From: Candidatus Darwinimomas equi
GTDB lineage: Bacteria; Bacillota; Clostridia; Lachnospirales; Lachnospiraceae
Length of the DNA: 34,816 nt
Direction: 5' to 3'
NCBI GenBank assembly: GCA_018066045.1
Contig: JAGHSD010000109.1
Coordinates: 1-34,816 of the forward strand
A model generated the notes under the pieces. It made no database searches. It was given only the letters and a program-made list of their open reading frames with translations, and was not told where the DNA came from. The translations under genes and the position numbers were made by a program. Positions within the stretch are counted from its first letter, which is position 1. Each line of letters starts with the position of its first letter. Of this stretch, positions 25,321 through 33,851 are shown one piece after another.

Positions 25321-25905
25321 TCAAACTATCCCCTTAAGAAAGATTTCTATTCCGATTAATATCAATATTACTCCGCCGATTATTCCGGCTTTGCCTGCCA
25401 GCTTCGTTCCGACCGTCCGGCCGAGTTTTATTCCAAGCAGGCACAGAACGTATGTCACCGCACCTATGATAGCCGATTCGACAAGCGCCATCGGAAAGCT
25501 GAAGTCCGATATGGCAAATCCTACCGACAGTGCATCTATTGATGTCGCAATGGCCTGGATCAGAAGTGCCGCAGCTCCGACCGCCGGCGTTTCGGTACTG
25601 CCATCCTTGTTTCTGACACCGTCCACGATCATCTTTATGCCGATGTAAACAAGAAGTACCAGAGCGATCCACGGAATGAACACCCGTACAGATGAAAATA
25701 TACGTACTATCGTATGCACGCATATCCATCCTATGAGCGGCATCAGAGCCTGAAAGATTCCGAACGTTCCGGCTATTGCATTCATCTTACCGGGTTTCAT
25801 CTCCGGTTCATTAAGTCCGTTTGCAAGGGAGACCGAGAACGCATCCATCGCCAGTCCCACCCCCATCAGTATGCTGTTCAGAAAAAACACAAAATCAAAT
25901 TCCAT
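25321..25905 (-). CDS. mntP: Manganese efflux pump MntP
   Basis: A 194-residue membrane protein with six hydrophobic segments in two homologous halves. The repeats carry the family acid-containing motifs VGLAMDAFSVSLANG in the first half and QAIATSIDALSVGFAI in the second; the aspartates are the likely Mn(II)-handling residues. It exports excess manganese. Elsewhere mntP often follows a yybP-ykoY Mn riboswitch. Here it lies inside an operon, with its start 11 nt inside the aminopeptidase gene, and I see no riboswitch. The identity is secure. Confidence 0.93.
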   Translation of the reverse strand: MEFDFVFFLNSILMGVGLAMDAFSVSLANGLNEPEMKPGKMNAIAGTFGIFQALMPLIGWICVHTIVRIFSSVRVFIPWIALVLLVYIGIKMIVDGVRNKDGSTETPAVGAAALLIQAIATSIDALSVGFAISDFSFPMALVESAIIGAVTYVLCLLGIKLGRTVGTKLAGKAGIIGGVILILIGIEIFLKGIV

Positions 25906-27499
25906 TTATCCGGTTTCTTTCTTCTTCTGTCAGATAAGGTGATATCCTTCTTCTGACTTCGTTCTGGTAACTGTCAAAATTTCTGATGTCTTCATCCGTC
26001 ATCAGAGTCACATCCAGTGCTTCTCTTTCGAGAGGCACCCATGTCAGATTTTCAAAGCTGCCTTCGCGCACAGCGATCATGTTTTCAATGCGGATTCCGT
26101 GACTTCCTTCGATATAAACCCCCGGTTCATCACTGACTATTTCTCCTCCGGTAAATACATACTCCGGGCGGGGTGCCTTCCCTGAATCCGTCAGTTTCTT
26201 CCTGCTTATTCCTGCAGGACTTTCATGCACATATCCGAAATATCCTACACCGTGGCCTGTGCTGTGATTGAAATCAAGTCCGCGCGCCGTCAGCATCTCA
26301 CGTGCACACATGTCAATAACCGTTGATTTAAGCGGCAGGGTGAATTTTTTATTCAGCACTCTCAGCATGCCTGTCACGACAAGAGTATAGTTCTTTTTCT
26401 CTTCGTCCGTAAGCGGTCCCAATGCGACGGTTCTGGTTACATCCGTGGTTCCGTCAAGATACTGTCCGCCACTGTCGACAAGATACAGGCCTTTCGGTTT
26501 CAGCTTCTTCTTTGTCTTATCCTGCGCATGATAATGCACTATTGCCGCATTGGTCCCGTATGCGGAAATAGTCGGAAAGCTGAGCGACACATAAAGCGGA
26601 TCGGATGCACGGAGCCCGTCAAGATAATCCGATGCGTCGATCTCATCAATATCTTTTCCTTCACTCATCTGCTTCTTAAGCCAGAAAATGAATTTCGTCA
26701 TATACACACCGTCTCTGAGTCCGCTCTCACGCATATGCGAAAGTTCGTCATCCGTCTTGTGTGTCTTGATTCTCGAGATGATATCGCTGTATGTTTTTTT
26801 CTTTTCGAATTTACCGTATTCTGCAATCTGTATTCCGAGATCCGAAAGATGCTTCCTCACATCATCATTCAGAGATGCGGATTGAAGGTATAATGTTCCC
26901 GCCCCGCCGCTCTGCAGACTGAGAAATGAATAGAATACGGGATTATACGGTATATCGCTTCCGCGAAGATTCAGTACCCATGCGATATCATCAAGCGCAT
27001 TTACGTATATCTCTTCGCAGCCTTCTTCTTTCATCTTTTCATAGACCAGCGACAGTTTTTCTTTCGCACTTCTTCCGGCCATGGAGATATCATGTATCCA
27101 TATGGGGTTTGAAGGTCTTTCCGGTCTGTCCGGCCATATCTCACTGATGATTTCTTCGTAGATATCATCAGGCAGAGTCACCTGATGCGCCGACTCTGCC
27201 GCAGAACACCACTCCTCAAACGAAGGAACCCCCGGCTCTCCGGTTTTCATAAGTTTTATTCCGCTGCCTTCAAGCTCATACTCAGCCTGAATAAAATATC
27301 TTCCGTCGGTCCACAGGAACGCTTCTTCTTCCGTTACCGCAGTTTTTCCGTTGGTGCCGGTAAATCCGCTTATGTACTCTACCGCATTGTCATGCTCACT
27401 GATATACTCGCTGCCGTGAGCATCAGAAGTGACCGCGGTAAAAAGCCTGATACCGCGTTTCTTCATGGCTGTTCTTAATTCTCTGATATGGTCGTTCAT
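25895..27499 (-). CDS. pepP: Xaa-Pro aminopeptidase (M24B, aminopeptidase P)
   Basis: A dimetal peptidase releasing N-terminal residues linked to proline. From the ATG at 27499 (MNDHIRELR) it has 534 residues. The frame reaches a GTG at 27520 overlapping the previous stop, but the start used matches the family's N-terminus. Two N-terminal creatinase-like domains (about 1-280; FLWTDGRYFIQAE is recognisable) precede the pita-bread domain. Metal ligands are Asp342 and Asp353 (VDSGGQYLDGTTDVTRT), His416 (HSTGHGVGYFGYVHE), Glu458 (SDEPGVY) and Glu472 (IRIENM). The length places it with the long eukaryote-like aminopeptidase P type common in Clostridia. It is probably cytoplasmic, since no signal peptide is seen. 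Confidence 0.93.
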   Translation of the reverse strand: MNDHIRELRTAMKKRGIRLFTAVTSDAHGSEYISEHDNAVEYISGFTGTNGKTAVTEEEAFLWTDGRYFIQAEYELEGSGIKLMKTGEPGVPSFEEWCSAAESAHQVTLPDDIYEEIISEIWPDRPERPSNPIWIHDISMAGRSAKEKLSLVYEKMKEEGCEEIYVNALDDIAWVLNLRGSDIPYNPVFYSFLSLQSGGAGTLYLQSASLNDDVRKHLSDLGIQIAEYGKFEKKKTYSDIISRIKTHKTDDELSHMRESGLRDGVYMTKFIFWLKKQMSEGKDIDEIDASDYLDGLRASDPLYVSLSFPTISAYGTNAAIVHYHAQDKTKKKLKPKGLYLVDSGGQYLDGTTDVTRTVALGPLTDEEKKNYTLVVTGMLRVLNKKFTLPLKSTVIDMCAREMLTARGLDFNHSTGHGVGYFGYVHESPAGISRKKLTDSGKAPRPEYVFTGGEIVSDEPGVYIEGSHGIRIENMIAVREGSFENLTWVPLEREALDVTLMTDEDIRNFDSYQNEVRRRISPYLTEEERNRINGI

Positions 27500-27516
27500 A
27501 TATCCGGTTTTCCGGC

Positions 27517-29622
27517 TCACTCGACAAGTGAGCCGTCTTCATTTATTTTCTGACCGTTCGGCGCAATTCCTCCGAGCTGGCACACTCCGTACATATCGCC
27601 TTCCTGCTCGCAGAAATAATACTTCTTTCCGTTTACTTCATGATATCCGACAAGCATATTTCCTTCCTTGTCAAACCTGAACCAGCCTTTGGTTTTTTCT
27701 CCGTTGGATTTCGTATACTCTATACATCCCCATGTGTCCTTATACGGTGCATTCGTTGCGAATATCCATTTGCCGTTCTCAAGCTTCTTCCATATACCGC
27801 CTGTAACAGGATTTTCCATGGAACCTGTTGTGACCGGTTTTGCAGCCGGAGCAGTATATCCCCCTGCAGACGGTTTCGGAACCGGGTCGGGATTGGGTAC
27901 GAGCTTCGGGTCTGGCTTCGAGTTTGGCTCCGGCTTTGGAAGTCTTCCTCTGCCCGTCTTCCATGCTTTAAGATATGCTATTCTGACCGTACATTCCTTA
28001 TCCTCATACAGCCATCCGCAGTCGTTACACTTATAGTAGTCTTTCCATCCGTCTTCGTATAATGTAGGTTTCTTTCCCTCGATCATGATGACATTCTCAT
28101 GACCGCAGTAATCTATGATTTCAACTGCTTCCTCACCGGAATATTTGTCAACATCCTTCAGATCATCTGCCGACGACCCGGCCTTGATTCTGAGGTCTTC
28201 TGCGATGATAATTTTTTCAGTGTCATCCCTGAGAACAAGCGCTCCGTCGCCTGAATAAACAGAAATATCGCCTCCGTTTATTGTGATCCTGTCTGCAACA
28301 ATACCGAATTCGGGTACATCGTCCGGGTTGGCTTTTCCGTCAGGGTTATTTATCTCGATTTCTCCGCTGTCTATTTCGATTTCTCCGGCTTCTATGCCTT
28401 CTTCATATGTATCAATAGAGATGGAAAGACTCGGATGCTCCGATGATTTATCTTCATCTGTTCCTAAAATGATTTGCTGTTCCGCTTTAATTCCGATTCC
28501 TACATCAGTACCGTTTCCGCCTCCGCCCGGTCCCGGAGCTGACGAAACACCGATGGTCAGATTTCCGCTTTTAATTACGATATCAGATTCCGAATATATT
28601 CCGATTCCCGCGGCATTGATCAGGATATTATCCTCAGACGGAATATTCGGGCAGTCTATCATGATTTCCCCGGAATGTATTCCGGCGAATTCAGAATCCA
28701 TTCCGGCATTTATTTCTATATATGCAACACCGTTCGGAACAAGCGTGAACTTATCACAGATTATTCCGTCCGCGTACGCTAAAATACTCAAGCGTACCTC
28801 TTCACATTTTTCCATAAAGAACTGGTTGCATTCAATACCGCTTCCACCGGAAACATTTTCCAAATCAAATTTAATATTGCTTTTAAAACAAATATCCCCA
28901 GAGCAATTTATTCCGGTTATTTCACTTGGTTCTGTAACAGTTTCTTCTGTTTCAAGAAAAATATCTTCATCCCTATCGTTGTCATCTTCGTTGTCATTAT
29001 TTACATACAGTTTCAGGTACTCTCCCTCGCTTGCTGATTCTCCTTCAGCATCCGCTGAGGCCAAAAGATTCAGATTTCTGCATGAAATTCCAGGTGTCTC
29101 TGCCATAGTGAAGTCGAGCTCATTACTTCCGGTCAATTCTATCGTCAGGTCCTTTGCTGACTTAATTCCATAATGAAAGATACTGGTATCTTCATAATTC
29201 AGTCCCGGTCTGGCGAGCATCTCAAAATCATGAAGCGTAAGTACTCCGTCTTTATAATAAGCGTATTCTTCTACTGGGACTTCATCCTCCGGTACATTGG
29301 ATGGAGAGGCCAGAAGTTTCTTCTGTCCTATATCATTTTCAACAAAATAAAGATAGTGTCCGTCTTTTACTTCAACTCCACCTATTGTTATTTTATCTGC
29401 CCAAGCAAACTCTTCTGCCTTCTCCTGCATCACCTTCGCCATTCCGAAACCTTCCGGAGCAAATCCTATAACTCCGTCAGGCAGAACTTCTGACAATTCC
29501 TCATCTTCGAAAACTTCCTCCTGAAGCTCTTCTGCCATTGCGGGCATTACTGTCATGGCAATCATCATTGCCGCAAGAATCAGACATATTCTTTTCTTAA
29601 AACCGTTTCTCACTGCTGTCAC
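27517..29622 (-). CDS. Secreted acidic beta-rich surface protein with wall-type C-terminus
   Basis: A 701-residue protein starting at a GTG that overlaps the previous stop (GTGA), with GGAAGG upstream. Residues 1-30 are a signal peptide ending AMA. The long middle (about 90-510) is very acidic and made of repeating beta-strand turns such as GEIEIDSGEIEINNPDG, SDIVIKSGNLTIGV and DRITINGGDISVYSGDG, which suggests a right-handed beta-solenoid or carbohydrate-binding DUF4353-like fold. A CGHENVI...YYKCNDCGWLYED segment has paired cysteines. A Pro/Lys/Asp linker (KPEPNSKPDPKLVPNPDP) would cross the wall. Residues 608-701 resemble glucan/choline-binding repeats (GKWIFATN, KGWFRFDKEGNMLVGYHEVNGKKYYF). 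The ligand is unknown. The central part looks AT-richer than neighbouring genes. Confidence 0.8.
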   Translation of the reverse strand: MTAVRNGFKKRICLILAAMMIAMTVMPAMAEELQEEVFEDEELSEVLPDGVIGFAPEGFGMAKVMQEKAEEFAWADKITIGGVEVKDGHYLYFVENDIGQKKLLASPSNVPEDEVPVEEYAYYKDGVLTLHDFEMLARPGLNYEDTSIFHYGIKSAKDLTIELTGSNELDFTMAETPGISCRNLNLLASADAEGESASEGEYLKLYVNNDNEDDNDRDEDIFLETEETVTEPSEITGINCSGDICFKSNIKFDLENVSGGSGIECNQFFMEKCEEVRLSILAYADGIICDKFTLVPNGVAYIEINAGMDSEFAGIHSGEIMIDCPNIPSEDNILINAAGIGIYSESDIVIKSGNLTIGVSSAPGPGGGGNGTDVGIGIKAEQQIILGTDEDKSSEHPSLSISIDTYEEGIEAGEIEIDSGEIEINNPDGKANPDDVPEFGIVADRITINGGDISVYSGDGALVLRDDTEKIIIAEDLRIKAGSSADDLKDVDKYSGEEAVEIIDYCGHENVIMIEGKKPTLYEDGWKDYYKCNDCGWLYEDKECTVRIAYLKAWKTGRGRLPKPEPNSKPDPKLVPNPDPVPKPSAGGYTAPAAKPVTTGSMENPVTGGIWKKLENGKWIFATNAPYKDTWGCIEYTKSNGEKTKGWFRFDKEGNMLVGYHEVNGKKYYFCEQEGDMYGVCQLGGIAPNGQKINEDGSLVE

Positions 29623-29969
29623 TTTCCTTCCCCGTTGTCAACACCGTCTGCGTCACATCTCATTGCGTGTTCCAGTTTCAGTCCGAACATTGCACTGAAT
29701 CGTTTTTCACTTGCTTTCTCTTCTCTCAGCTGGCGGGCCAGCCAGTCATTTTCTCTGTCTTCCAGACGTCTGTATGCCCTGATTGCTTTTTCATCACCGC
29801 TTGCGCTGAAAGTATGATCAAGTCCTTCCGGTCCTGCAGGCGCCACCCGTTTCGGTTTCTTCTTTTTTGCCTTGTTTGTATTTTTTACTATATTCACGAT
29901 CAATATGATTGCAAATATCAGTACCATTATGATAAACGGAGACATTTTTTCAAATACTGTAATGCTCAT
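29619..29969 (-). CDS. Small single-span membrane protein of unknown function
   Basis: I do not recognise a family. The 116-residue product has one strong hydrophobic segment at about residues 12-29 (FIIMVLIFAIILIVNIV) followed by a very basic patch (KAKKKKPKR), so the rest should be cytoplasmic by the positive-inside rule. The soluble part is charged and helical (AIRAYRRLEDRENDWLARQLREEKASEKRF). It starts 2 nt after the SPFH stop, with AAGGA as a ribosome site inside that gene, and overlaps the next gene's start. In many bacteria an NfeD protein follows the SPFH gene; this one lacks the NfeD OB-fold pattern, so it might be a lineage-specific SPFH partner. That is inference from position only. 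Confidence 0.72.
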   Translation of the reverse strand: MSITVFEKMSPFIIMVLIFAIILIVNIVKNTNKAKKKKPKRVAPAGPEGLDHTFSASGDEKAIRAYRRLEDRENDWLARQLREEKASEKRFSAMFGLKLEHAMRCDADGVDNGEGK

Positions 29970-29971
29970 TT

Positions 29972-30862
29972 TTATTTGTCCTTATTATCCACAGCCTCTT
30001 TAAGCGCTGCTATGGTTCCCGCAAGATTGGCGATATCTGAAGGAACTATGATTTTTGTTGCCTGTCCGTCTGCCATCTTCTCAGCTGCTTCCAGCGAACG
30101 GAGTGTAATATACTGCTCTGTCGGATTGGATTCATTGATCAGCTTTATCGCCTGTGCTCTTGCCGTCTGAACCGCGGTAAGTGCTTCCGCCTCACCCTGT
30201 GCCTCACGGATTCTCTTCTCCTTGATTGCATCGGCTTTGAGTATCGCTGCTTCCTTTTCACCTTCGGCAAGTGTGATCTGTGCCTGCTTCTCACCTTCTG
30301 CATTCAGGATAGCGGCTCTCTTTTCTCTCTCCGCTTTCATCTCCTTCTCCATTGCTTCAACGATGGATTTCGGAGGCTCGATATTCTTTACTTCGACTCT
30401 GTTTACCTTAATTCCCCATTTATCCGTTGCTTCGTCAAGAATCATCGTGATCTGATCGTTGATTTTGTCACGGCTTGTAAGTGTCTCATCCAGTGTCATT
30501 GATCCGATGATATTACGGAGAGTCGTTGCCGACAGGTTCTCAATTGCCGCAATCGGTCTTTCAACTCCGTATACGAAAAGCTTCGCATCAAATATCTGGA
30601 AGAACACGACCGAATCTACATACATCGTTACATTATCTTTTGTGATAACCGGCTGCGGTTCAAAATCCGCTACCTGCTCTTTCAGTGAACCCTTCTTTGC
30701 CACTGCCATGACTATCGGGGTCTTGAAATGAAGACCTGCGTTCCACGTTGCTCTGTATCTTCCGAAGCTCTCTACAACCCATGCATTTGCTTCCGGAACC
30801 ACTTTCACACAGACAAAGGCAAGAATTATCAAAAGAACCACTATTATAATAAGTGCTATCAT
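29972..30862 (-). CDS. SPFH/band 7 (stomatin, QmcA-like) membrane protein
   Basis: A 296-residue protein from the ATG at 30862, chosen because AGGAGG lies 8 nt upstream; longer frames lack this. An N-terminal membrane span (MIALIIIVVLLIILAFVCV) precedes the band 7 domain: VVPEANAWVVESFGRY, GLHFKTPIV, VITKDNVTMYVDSVVFFQIFD, LSATTLRNIIGSMTLDETLTSRDKIN and WGIKVNRVEVKNIEPP. The remainder is an Ala/Glu/Lys-rich coiled coil (MEKEMKAEREKRAAILNAEGEK). Family members oligomerise into membrane scaffolds linked to fluidity domains and to control of membrane proteases. It is first in a run of seven minus-strand genes, behind a good promoter at 30917-30945. Confidence 0.92.
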   Translation of the reverse strand: MIALIIIVVLLIILAFVCVKVVPEANAWVVESFGRYRATWNAGLHFKTPIVMAVAKKGSLKEQVADFEPQPVITKDNVTMYVDSVVFFQIFDAKLFVYGVERPIAAIENLSATTLRNIIGSMTLDETLTSRDKINDQITMILDEATDKWGIKVNRVEVKNIEPPKSIVEAMEKEMKAEREKRAAILNAEGEKQAQITLAEGEKEAAILKADAIKEKRIREAQGEAEALTAVQTARAQAIKLINESNPTEQYITLRSLEAAEKMADGQATKIIVPSDIANLAGTIAALKEAVDNKDK

Positions 30863-30916
30863 TATTGTTTCCTCCTGCATAAAACACATATAAATATCCG
30901 ATTACAATATCGTTAT

Positions 30917-30945
30917 ATTATATGAAAAATCCGTCGATATGTAAA
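30917..30945 (-). promoter_or_regulatory. Sigma-A promoter for the SPFH operon
   Basis: TTTACA (30945-30940) and TATAAT (30922-30917) on the minus strand are 17 nt apart. This is the strongest promoter match in the window. The predicted start near 30910 gives a leader of about 48 nt ending in AGGAGG. Confidence 0.75.
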
Positions 30946-31013
30946 TGTATACATACCTCCGGAACAACAATTTCTTTCTGAATTATTCTCTCTTTCTCTT
31001 CGGGTAAAGTTCA

Positions 31014-31041
31014 GGTCGGGCCCCTGTTAAAGAGCCCGACC
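31014..31041 (-). terminator. GC-rich hairpin downstream of the sugar-binding protein gene
   Basis: GGTCGGGC and GCCCGACC form a perfect 8-bp stem with a 12-nt loop, about 45 nt after the stop at 31087. On the minus strand the following bases (TGAACTTT) give only a short T tract, so termination would be moderate; it may also protect the upstream message. This and the SPFH promoter are the only structures I see in 30890-31086. Confidence 0.6.
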
Positions 31042-31086
31042 CATTAGGTGGAATACTTAAATTTTCAATCGTTCTGATTATATCTA

Positions 31087-32190
31087 TCAGCCGTAAACTT
31101 CTTCCTTTGTATAGAAGCCTACGTCGATAAGGTGATCAACGTTTGTTGCATCGATTACATACGGATCGTAGTAAAGTGCCGGTATCTTCTTTACGTTGTT
31201 ATCGAATTCTCCGTCCGGTGTCAGCTCTTTGCCTTCGTTGATAGCTGCAACAAGCTCTACCATACGCTCTGCAAGAAGTGTACCGTCGATGAATACTGTC
31301 ATTGTCTGCTTTCCTGCTATGATGTTCTTGATTGCCGCAAGTTCAGCATCCTGTCCGGTTACTATCGGGAACGGCTTGTCAGCTGTACCGTAGCCCATTG
31401 ACTCGAGTGATGAGATACATCCGATTGCAAGACAGTCTGCTGTTGAAAGGCAGACATCAAGCGGTTCGTCTGAATAAAATCCTGAAAGGAGGTTATCCAT
31501 ACGGGCCTGAGCTTTTGATGAATCCCATGACTGAATAGCACACTCTGCAGCACCGTTCTGGCCTGACTTGATAATGATCTGTCCCTTGTCAACGTACGGC
31601 TGAAGTTTGCTCATCTGTCCGTTGTAGAATACCAGAGAGTTTGTATCATCCTGAGAACCTGCGAAGATTTCCATGGTGAATGTCTCATCTGTGTTATCAA
31701 GATCAAGTGCATCGATTATGTACTGTCCCTGCATCTCAGCCAGTCTGTTGTAATCACATGTTACATACCAGTCAACTGCTTCTGTGTTAATGATGCCTCG
31801 GTCATCCGCGATAACGTAGATACCTTCTGCTTTTGCCTTCTCACATGCTTCTGTAAGGGCTCCGCCGTCAACTGCTGCGATGATAAGCATATCAACACCC
31901 TTTGAGACCATGTTCTCGATCTGCATAACCTGCTTTGCCGAATCATCCTCGGCAAACTCGATGAGTACTTCATAGCCTGCTTTTTCAAGAGCTTCCGTAA
32001 GTCTCTCACCCTGCATTGTCCAGATCGTCTGCTCCTTTGTAGGCATGCAAAGTCCTATCTTCTGAACCTTCTTGCCTGTGTCTGCTGCTTCAGCCGCCGG
32101 AGCTGCTGCCGGTGCTGCTGCACCGCCGCCGCATGCTGCAAGCGAAAGTGCCATAATTGCAGCCAAAATAAGTGCAACGACTTTCTTCAT
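31087..32190 (-). CDS. Sugar ABC transporter substrate-binding lipoprotein (ChvE/RbsB class)
   Basis: A 367-residue type 1 periplasmic-binding-fold protein. The signal (MKKVVALILAAIMALSLAAC) ends in a lipobox with Cys20, followed by an Ala/Pro spacer. The mature part starts KVQKIGLCMPTKEQTIWTMQ and has VDMLIIAAVDGGALTEACEKAKAEGIYVIADDRGI, PFPIVTGQDAELAAIKNIIAGKQTMTVFIDG and a C-terminal hinge segment, which resemble multiple-sugar and xylose binders of the ChvE type. GGAGG precedes the ATG. No ATPase or permease gene is next to it, so it must use components encoded elsewhere. It follows the isomerase-like gene by 78 nt, and a small hairpin in that gap may allow separate expression. Confidence 0.9.
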   Translation of the reverse strand: MKKVVALILAAIMALSLAACGGGAAAPAAAPAAEAADTGKKVQKIGLCMPTKEQTIWTMQGERLTEALEKAGYEVLIEFAEDDSAKQVMQIENMVSKGVDMLIIAAVDGGALTEACEKAKAEGIYVIADDRGIINTEAVDWYVTCDYNRLAEMQGQYIIDALDLDNTDETFTMEIFAGSQDDTNSLVFYNGQMSKLQPYVDKGQIIIKSGQNGAAECAIQSWDSSKAQARMDNLLSGFYSDEPLDVCLSTADCLAIGCISSLESMGYGTADKPFPIVTGQDAELAAIKNIIAGKQTMTVFIDGTLLAERMVELVAAINEGKELTPDGEFDNNVKKIPALYYDPYVIDATNVDHLIDVGFYTKEEVYG

Positions 32191-32235
32191 TTTCTTTTCC
32201 TCCGTTAATTTGTTTCCTTCTTGCTTCTATAACAA

Positions 32236-32252
32236 CACGCCTTCATCGCGTG
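32236..32252 (-). other. Small hairpin between isomerase-like and sugar-binding protein genes
   Basis: CACGC and GCGTG form a 5-bp stem with a 7-nt loop in the 78-nt gap. There is no clear T tract after it. Such intercistronic hairpins often shield the message for a highly expressed binding protein; here that is only inferred. Confidence 0.4.
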
Positions 32253-32268
32253 ATATTACCGGTTTGAT

Positions 32269-33591
32269 TCATGTGATATCCTGGAAAATGATACCGTGAG
32301 CCTCACAGTATTCTTTCAGTTCTTTTCTGACATCTCCGTATCCGACCATCCAGTGATGTCCGCATGCTTTGCCGATCACATCCCTGCAGATATCGACAAC
32401 ATCTCTCTCAAATCTGATACATACCTGATTTCCCGGAAACAGGTATTCTTTTTCTACCGCTTCTCCGGTCATTACGGACATTCTGAGACTGTCGCCGTGT
32501 CCCACCAGATCCGCTGCCGTGACCGTACCCGTTTTCGGCCTGAACAGACTGCATACACCCGTGTCCATAATTCTTACAGGTGCAAGATGCACTTCATCTG
32601 CATCCGGTGCAATCGAAAATCCGCTACTTCCGCAGTGCGCAAAAATAATTTCATTTTCTTCAGGTAACGGATTAAGGATGTCCGTATTATTCACACACTG
32701 TCCTGTAACTTCTTTCATGGTTTTCATCATTACTGCCGAATTAACATCTCCTTCGCAGCTGCAGACATAACCTTCATCAGACAGAAGTGAATATCCCAGA
32801 CATATCTTTCCCATAAACCGTGTGTAACACTTGATTGCCAGTCCTGAGAGGCCGTATTTACCGATCAGAGCTTTCATTGCCAGATAGTATCTGACTGCCT
32901 GCTTCATATCTTCGGGTGTTGAATCGATTCGGTACCCTCTGCCATATAAATCATCAAGAACTTTCGCAGTCTCCCCGGAGCTGACTTTCTTAACTTTCTC
33001 TTCAAGTTCCGACTCACTTATGTTTACGACTATTGCCCCGCATTTTTCAAAAAGTGCAAATTCATCAAATGCGATTTCTGTCATCCCGCCACATCTTCCG
33101 CCGATAGAACCTATAAAAAACGCCTTATCAGCAGACCCTGTTTTCCGTTTCTCTTCAAAGCTGCCCAATGCTTCAATGATGTCTTCTGCGGATTTCTCAG
33201 AACCCGGTGCGGCATATACCGTCCTGTAATTCGTAAATCCGATGTCCCTCATAACGGAAGCTATCTGCATGACACCGCACAGAGAACCGCTTTCCATATG
33301 CGGAAAGGCATGAAGGATTATAGGTTTGTCCATTTCCTTTAAAAACTGAAGAACATAACTGTCATCACTCCATGTTGCAACGCATACAAGAATAGCGGAA
33401 ATGTTTTCATGTTTCAGAAGATCTGCTGCTCTTTCTGCCGAATTGAAATCAGAAACCACAAGCTTTGTGTTATATGTCTTAATGCCCTTTGCCGTCAGCG
33501 AGGCCTCAACCTGATCTGACAGATTGCCCGCATCATCAAATCCGACTTCCGCTTTAGCTCCAAGCGCAAATATTGCGATAGTATTTTCCAT
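32269..33591 (-). CDS. L-fucose/L-arabinose isomerase-family protein
   Basis: A 440-residue protein from the ATG at 33591 (MENTIAIFALG), chosen because GGAG lies 9 nt upstream; a second ATG at 33606 lacks a ribosome site. It follows the FucI/AraA-like layout: an N-terminal Rossmann-like part (AILVCVATWSDDSYVLQFL, KPIILHAFPHMESGSLCG), a central part with KAFFIGSIGGRCGGMTEIAFDEFALFEKCGAIV, and a C-terminal half with IKCYTRFM, CSCEGDVNSAVMM and FAHCGSSGF, whose Glu, Asp and His could bind the Mn of the family. It would interconvert an aldose and a ketose, but the sugar is not determinable and a non-isomerase role is possible in this broad family. Its neighbours are a sugar-binding lipoprotein and a divergent LacI regulator. 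Confidence 0.82.
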   Translation of the reverse strand: MENTIAIFALGAKAEVGFDDAGNLSDQVEASLTAKGIKTYNTKLVVSDFNSAERAADLLKHENISAILVCVATWSDDSYVLQFLKEMDKPIILHAFPHMESGSLCGVMQIASVMRDIGFTNYRTVYAAPGSEKSAEDIIEALGSFEEKRKTGSADKAFFIGSIGGRCGGMTEIAFDEFALFEKCGAIVVNISESELEEKVKKVSSGETAKVLDDLYGRGYRIDSTPEDMKQAVRYYLAMKALIGKYGLSGLAIKCYTRFMGKICLGYSLLSDEGYVCSCEGDVNSAVMMKTMKEVTGQCVNNTDILNPLPEENEIIFAHCGSSGFSIAPDADEVHLAPVRIMDTGVCSLFRPKTGTVTAADLVGHGDSLRMSVMTGEAVEKEYLFPGNQVCIRFERDVVDICRDVIGKACGHHWMVGYGDVRKELKEYCEAHGIIFQDIT

Positions 33592-33676
33592 AGTCCCGTA
33601 CTCCATAAACTATTTCTTATGATGAAGAATACAAAATCCGGCTTTGAAAAATCTACGGTATAATTCGCCAAAGATA

Positions 33677-33696
33677 TAAGTCTTAACGCTGACTTA
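33677..33696. promoter_or_regulatory. Inverted repeat in the isomerase/lacI-type intergenic region
   Basis: TAAGTC and GACTTA are separated by 8 nt, about 85 bp upstream of the isomerase-like start. An overlapping imperfect longer inverted repeat lies at 33702-33726 (ATGTTTCA and TGAACAT arms). Either could bind the divergent LacI-type regulator, although neither has the usual CG-centred LacI half-sites. Confidence 0.4.
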
Positions 33697-33723
33697 ATTT
33701 AATGTTTCAGTATATTTGTTGAA

Positions 33724-33744
33724 CATTTACTTATCATTTACTTA
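33724..33744. repeat. Tandem 11-bp direct repeats upstream of the lacI-type gene
   Basis: CATTTACTTA occurs twice with a period of 11 bp (33724-33733 and 33735-33744), roughly one helical turn, just upstream of the -35 box of the regulator. The layout suits side-by-side binding of a protein dimer or multimer. The surrounding region 33592-33851 is AT-rich and has no open frame of note. Confidence 0.5.
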
Positions 33745-33761
33745 ACAGTAATTTTTGCTTC

Positions 33762-33791
33762 TTGATTCAATAATTTTGGTTATGATAGAAT
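33762..33791 (+). promoter_or_regulatory. Promoter for the LacI-type regulator gene
   Basis: TTGATT (33762-33767) and TAGAAT (33786-33791) are 18 nt apart, and TGA precedes the -10 to make an extended element. The start codon is at 33852, so the leader is about 54 nt and ends in AGGAGG (33841-33846). Confidence 0.55.
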
Positions 33792-33851
33792 TCAATTAAA
33801 CAGCACAGGACTGACATAAGATCATTTTCATTTGTGAACAAGGAGGAGTTC

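Noticed and set aside
25906..26100. Manganese (yybP-ykoY) riboswitch upstream of mntP
   Set aside because: The region is coding sequence for aminopeptidase P and I see no riboswitch-like leader.
28283..29173. Long plus-strand open frame (296 codons) opposite the surface protein
   Set aside because: It is Ser/Ile/Pro-rich shadow translation of the acidic minus-strand gene, lacks recognisable domains, and the minus-strand protein has a signal peptide and domain order.
33592..33676. Sigma-A promoter for the isomerase-like gene
   Set aside because: TTAAGA with TATACC at 18 nt is the best I can find and the match is too weak to list.
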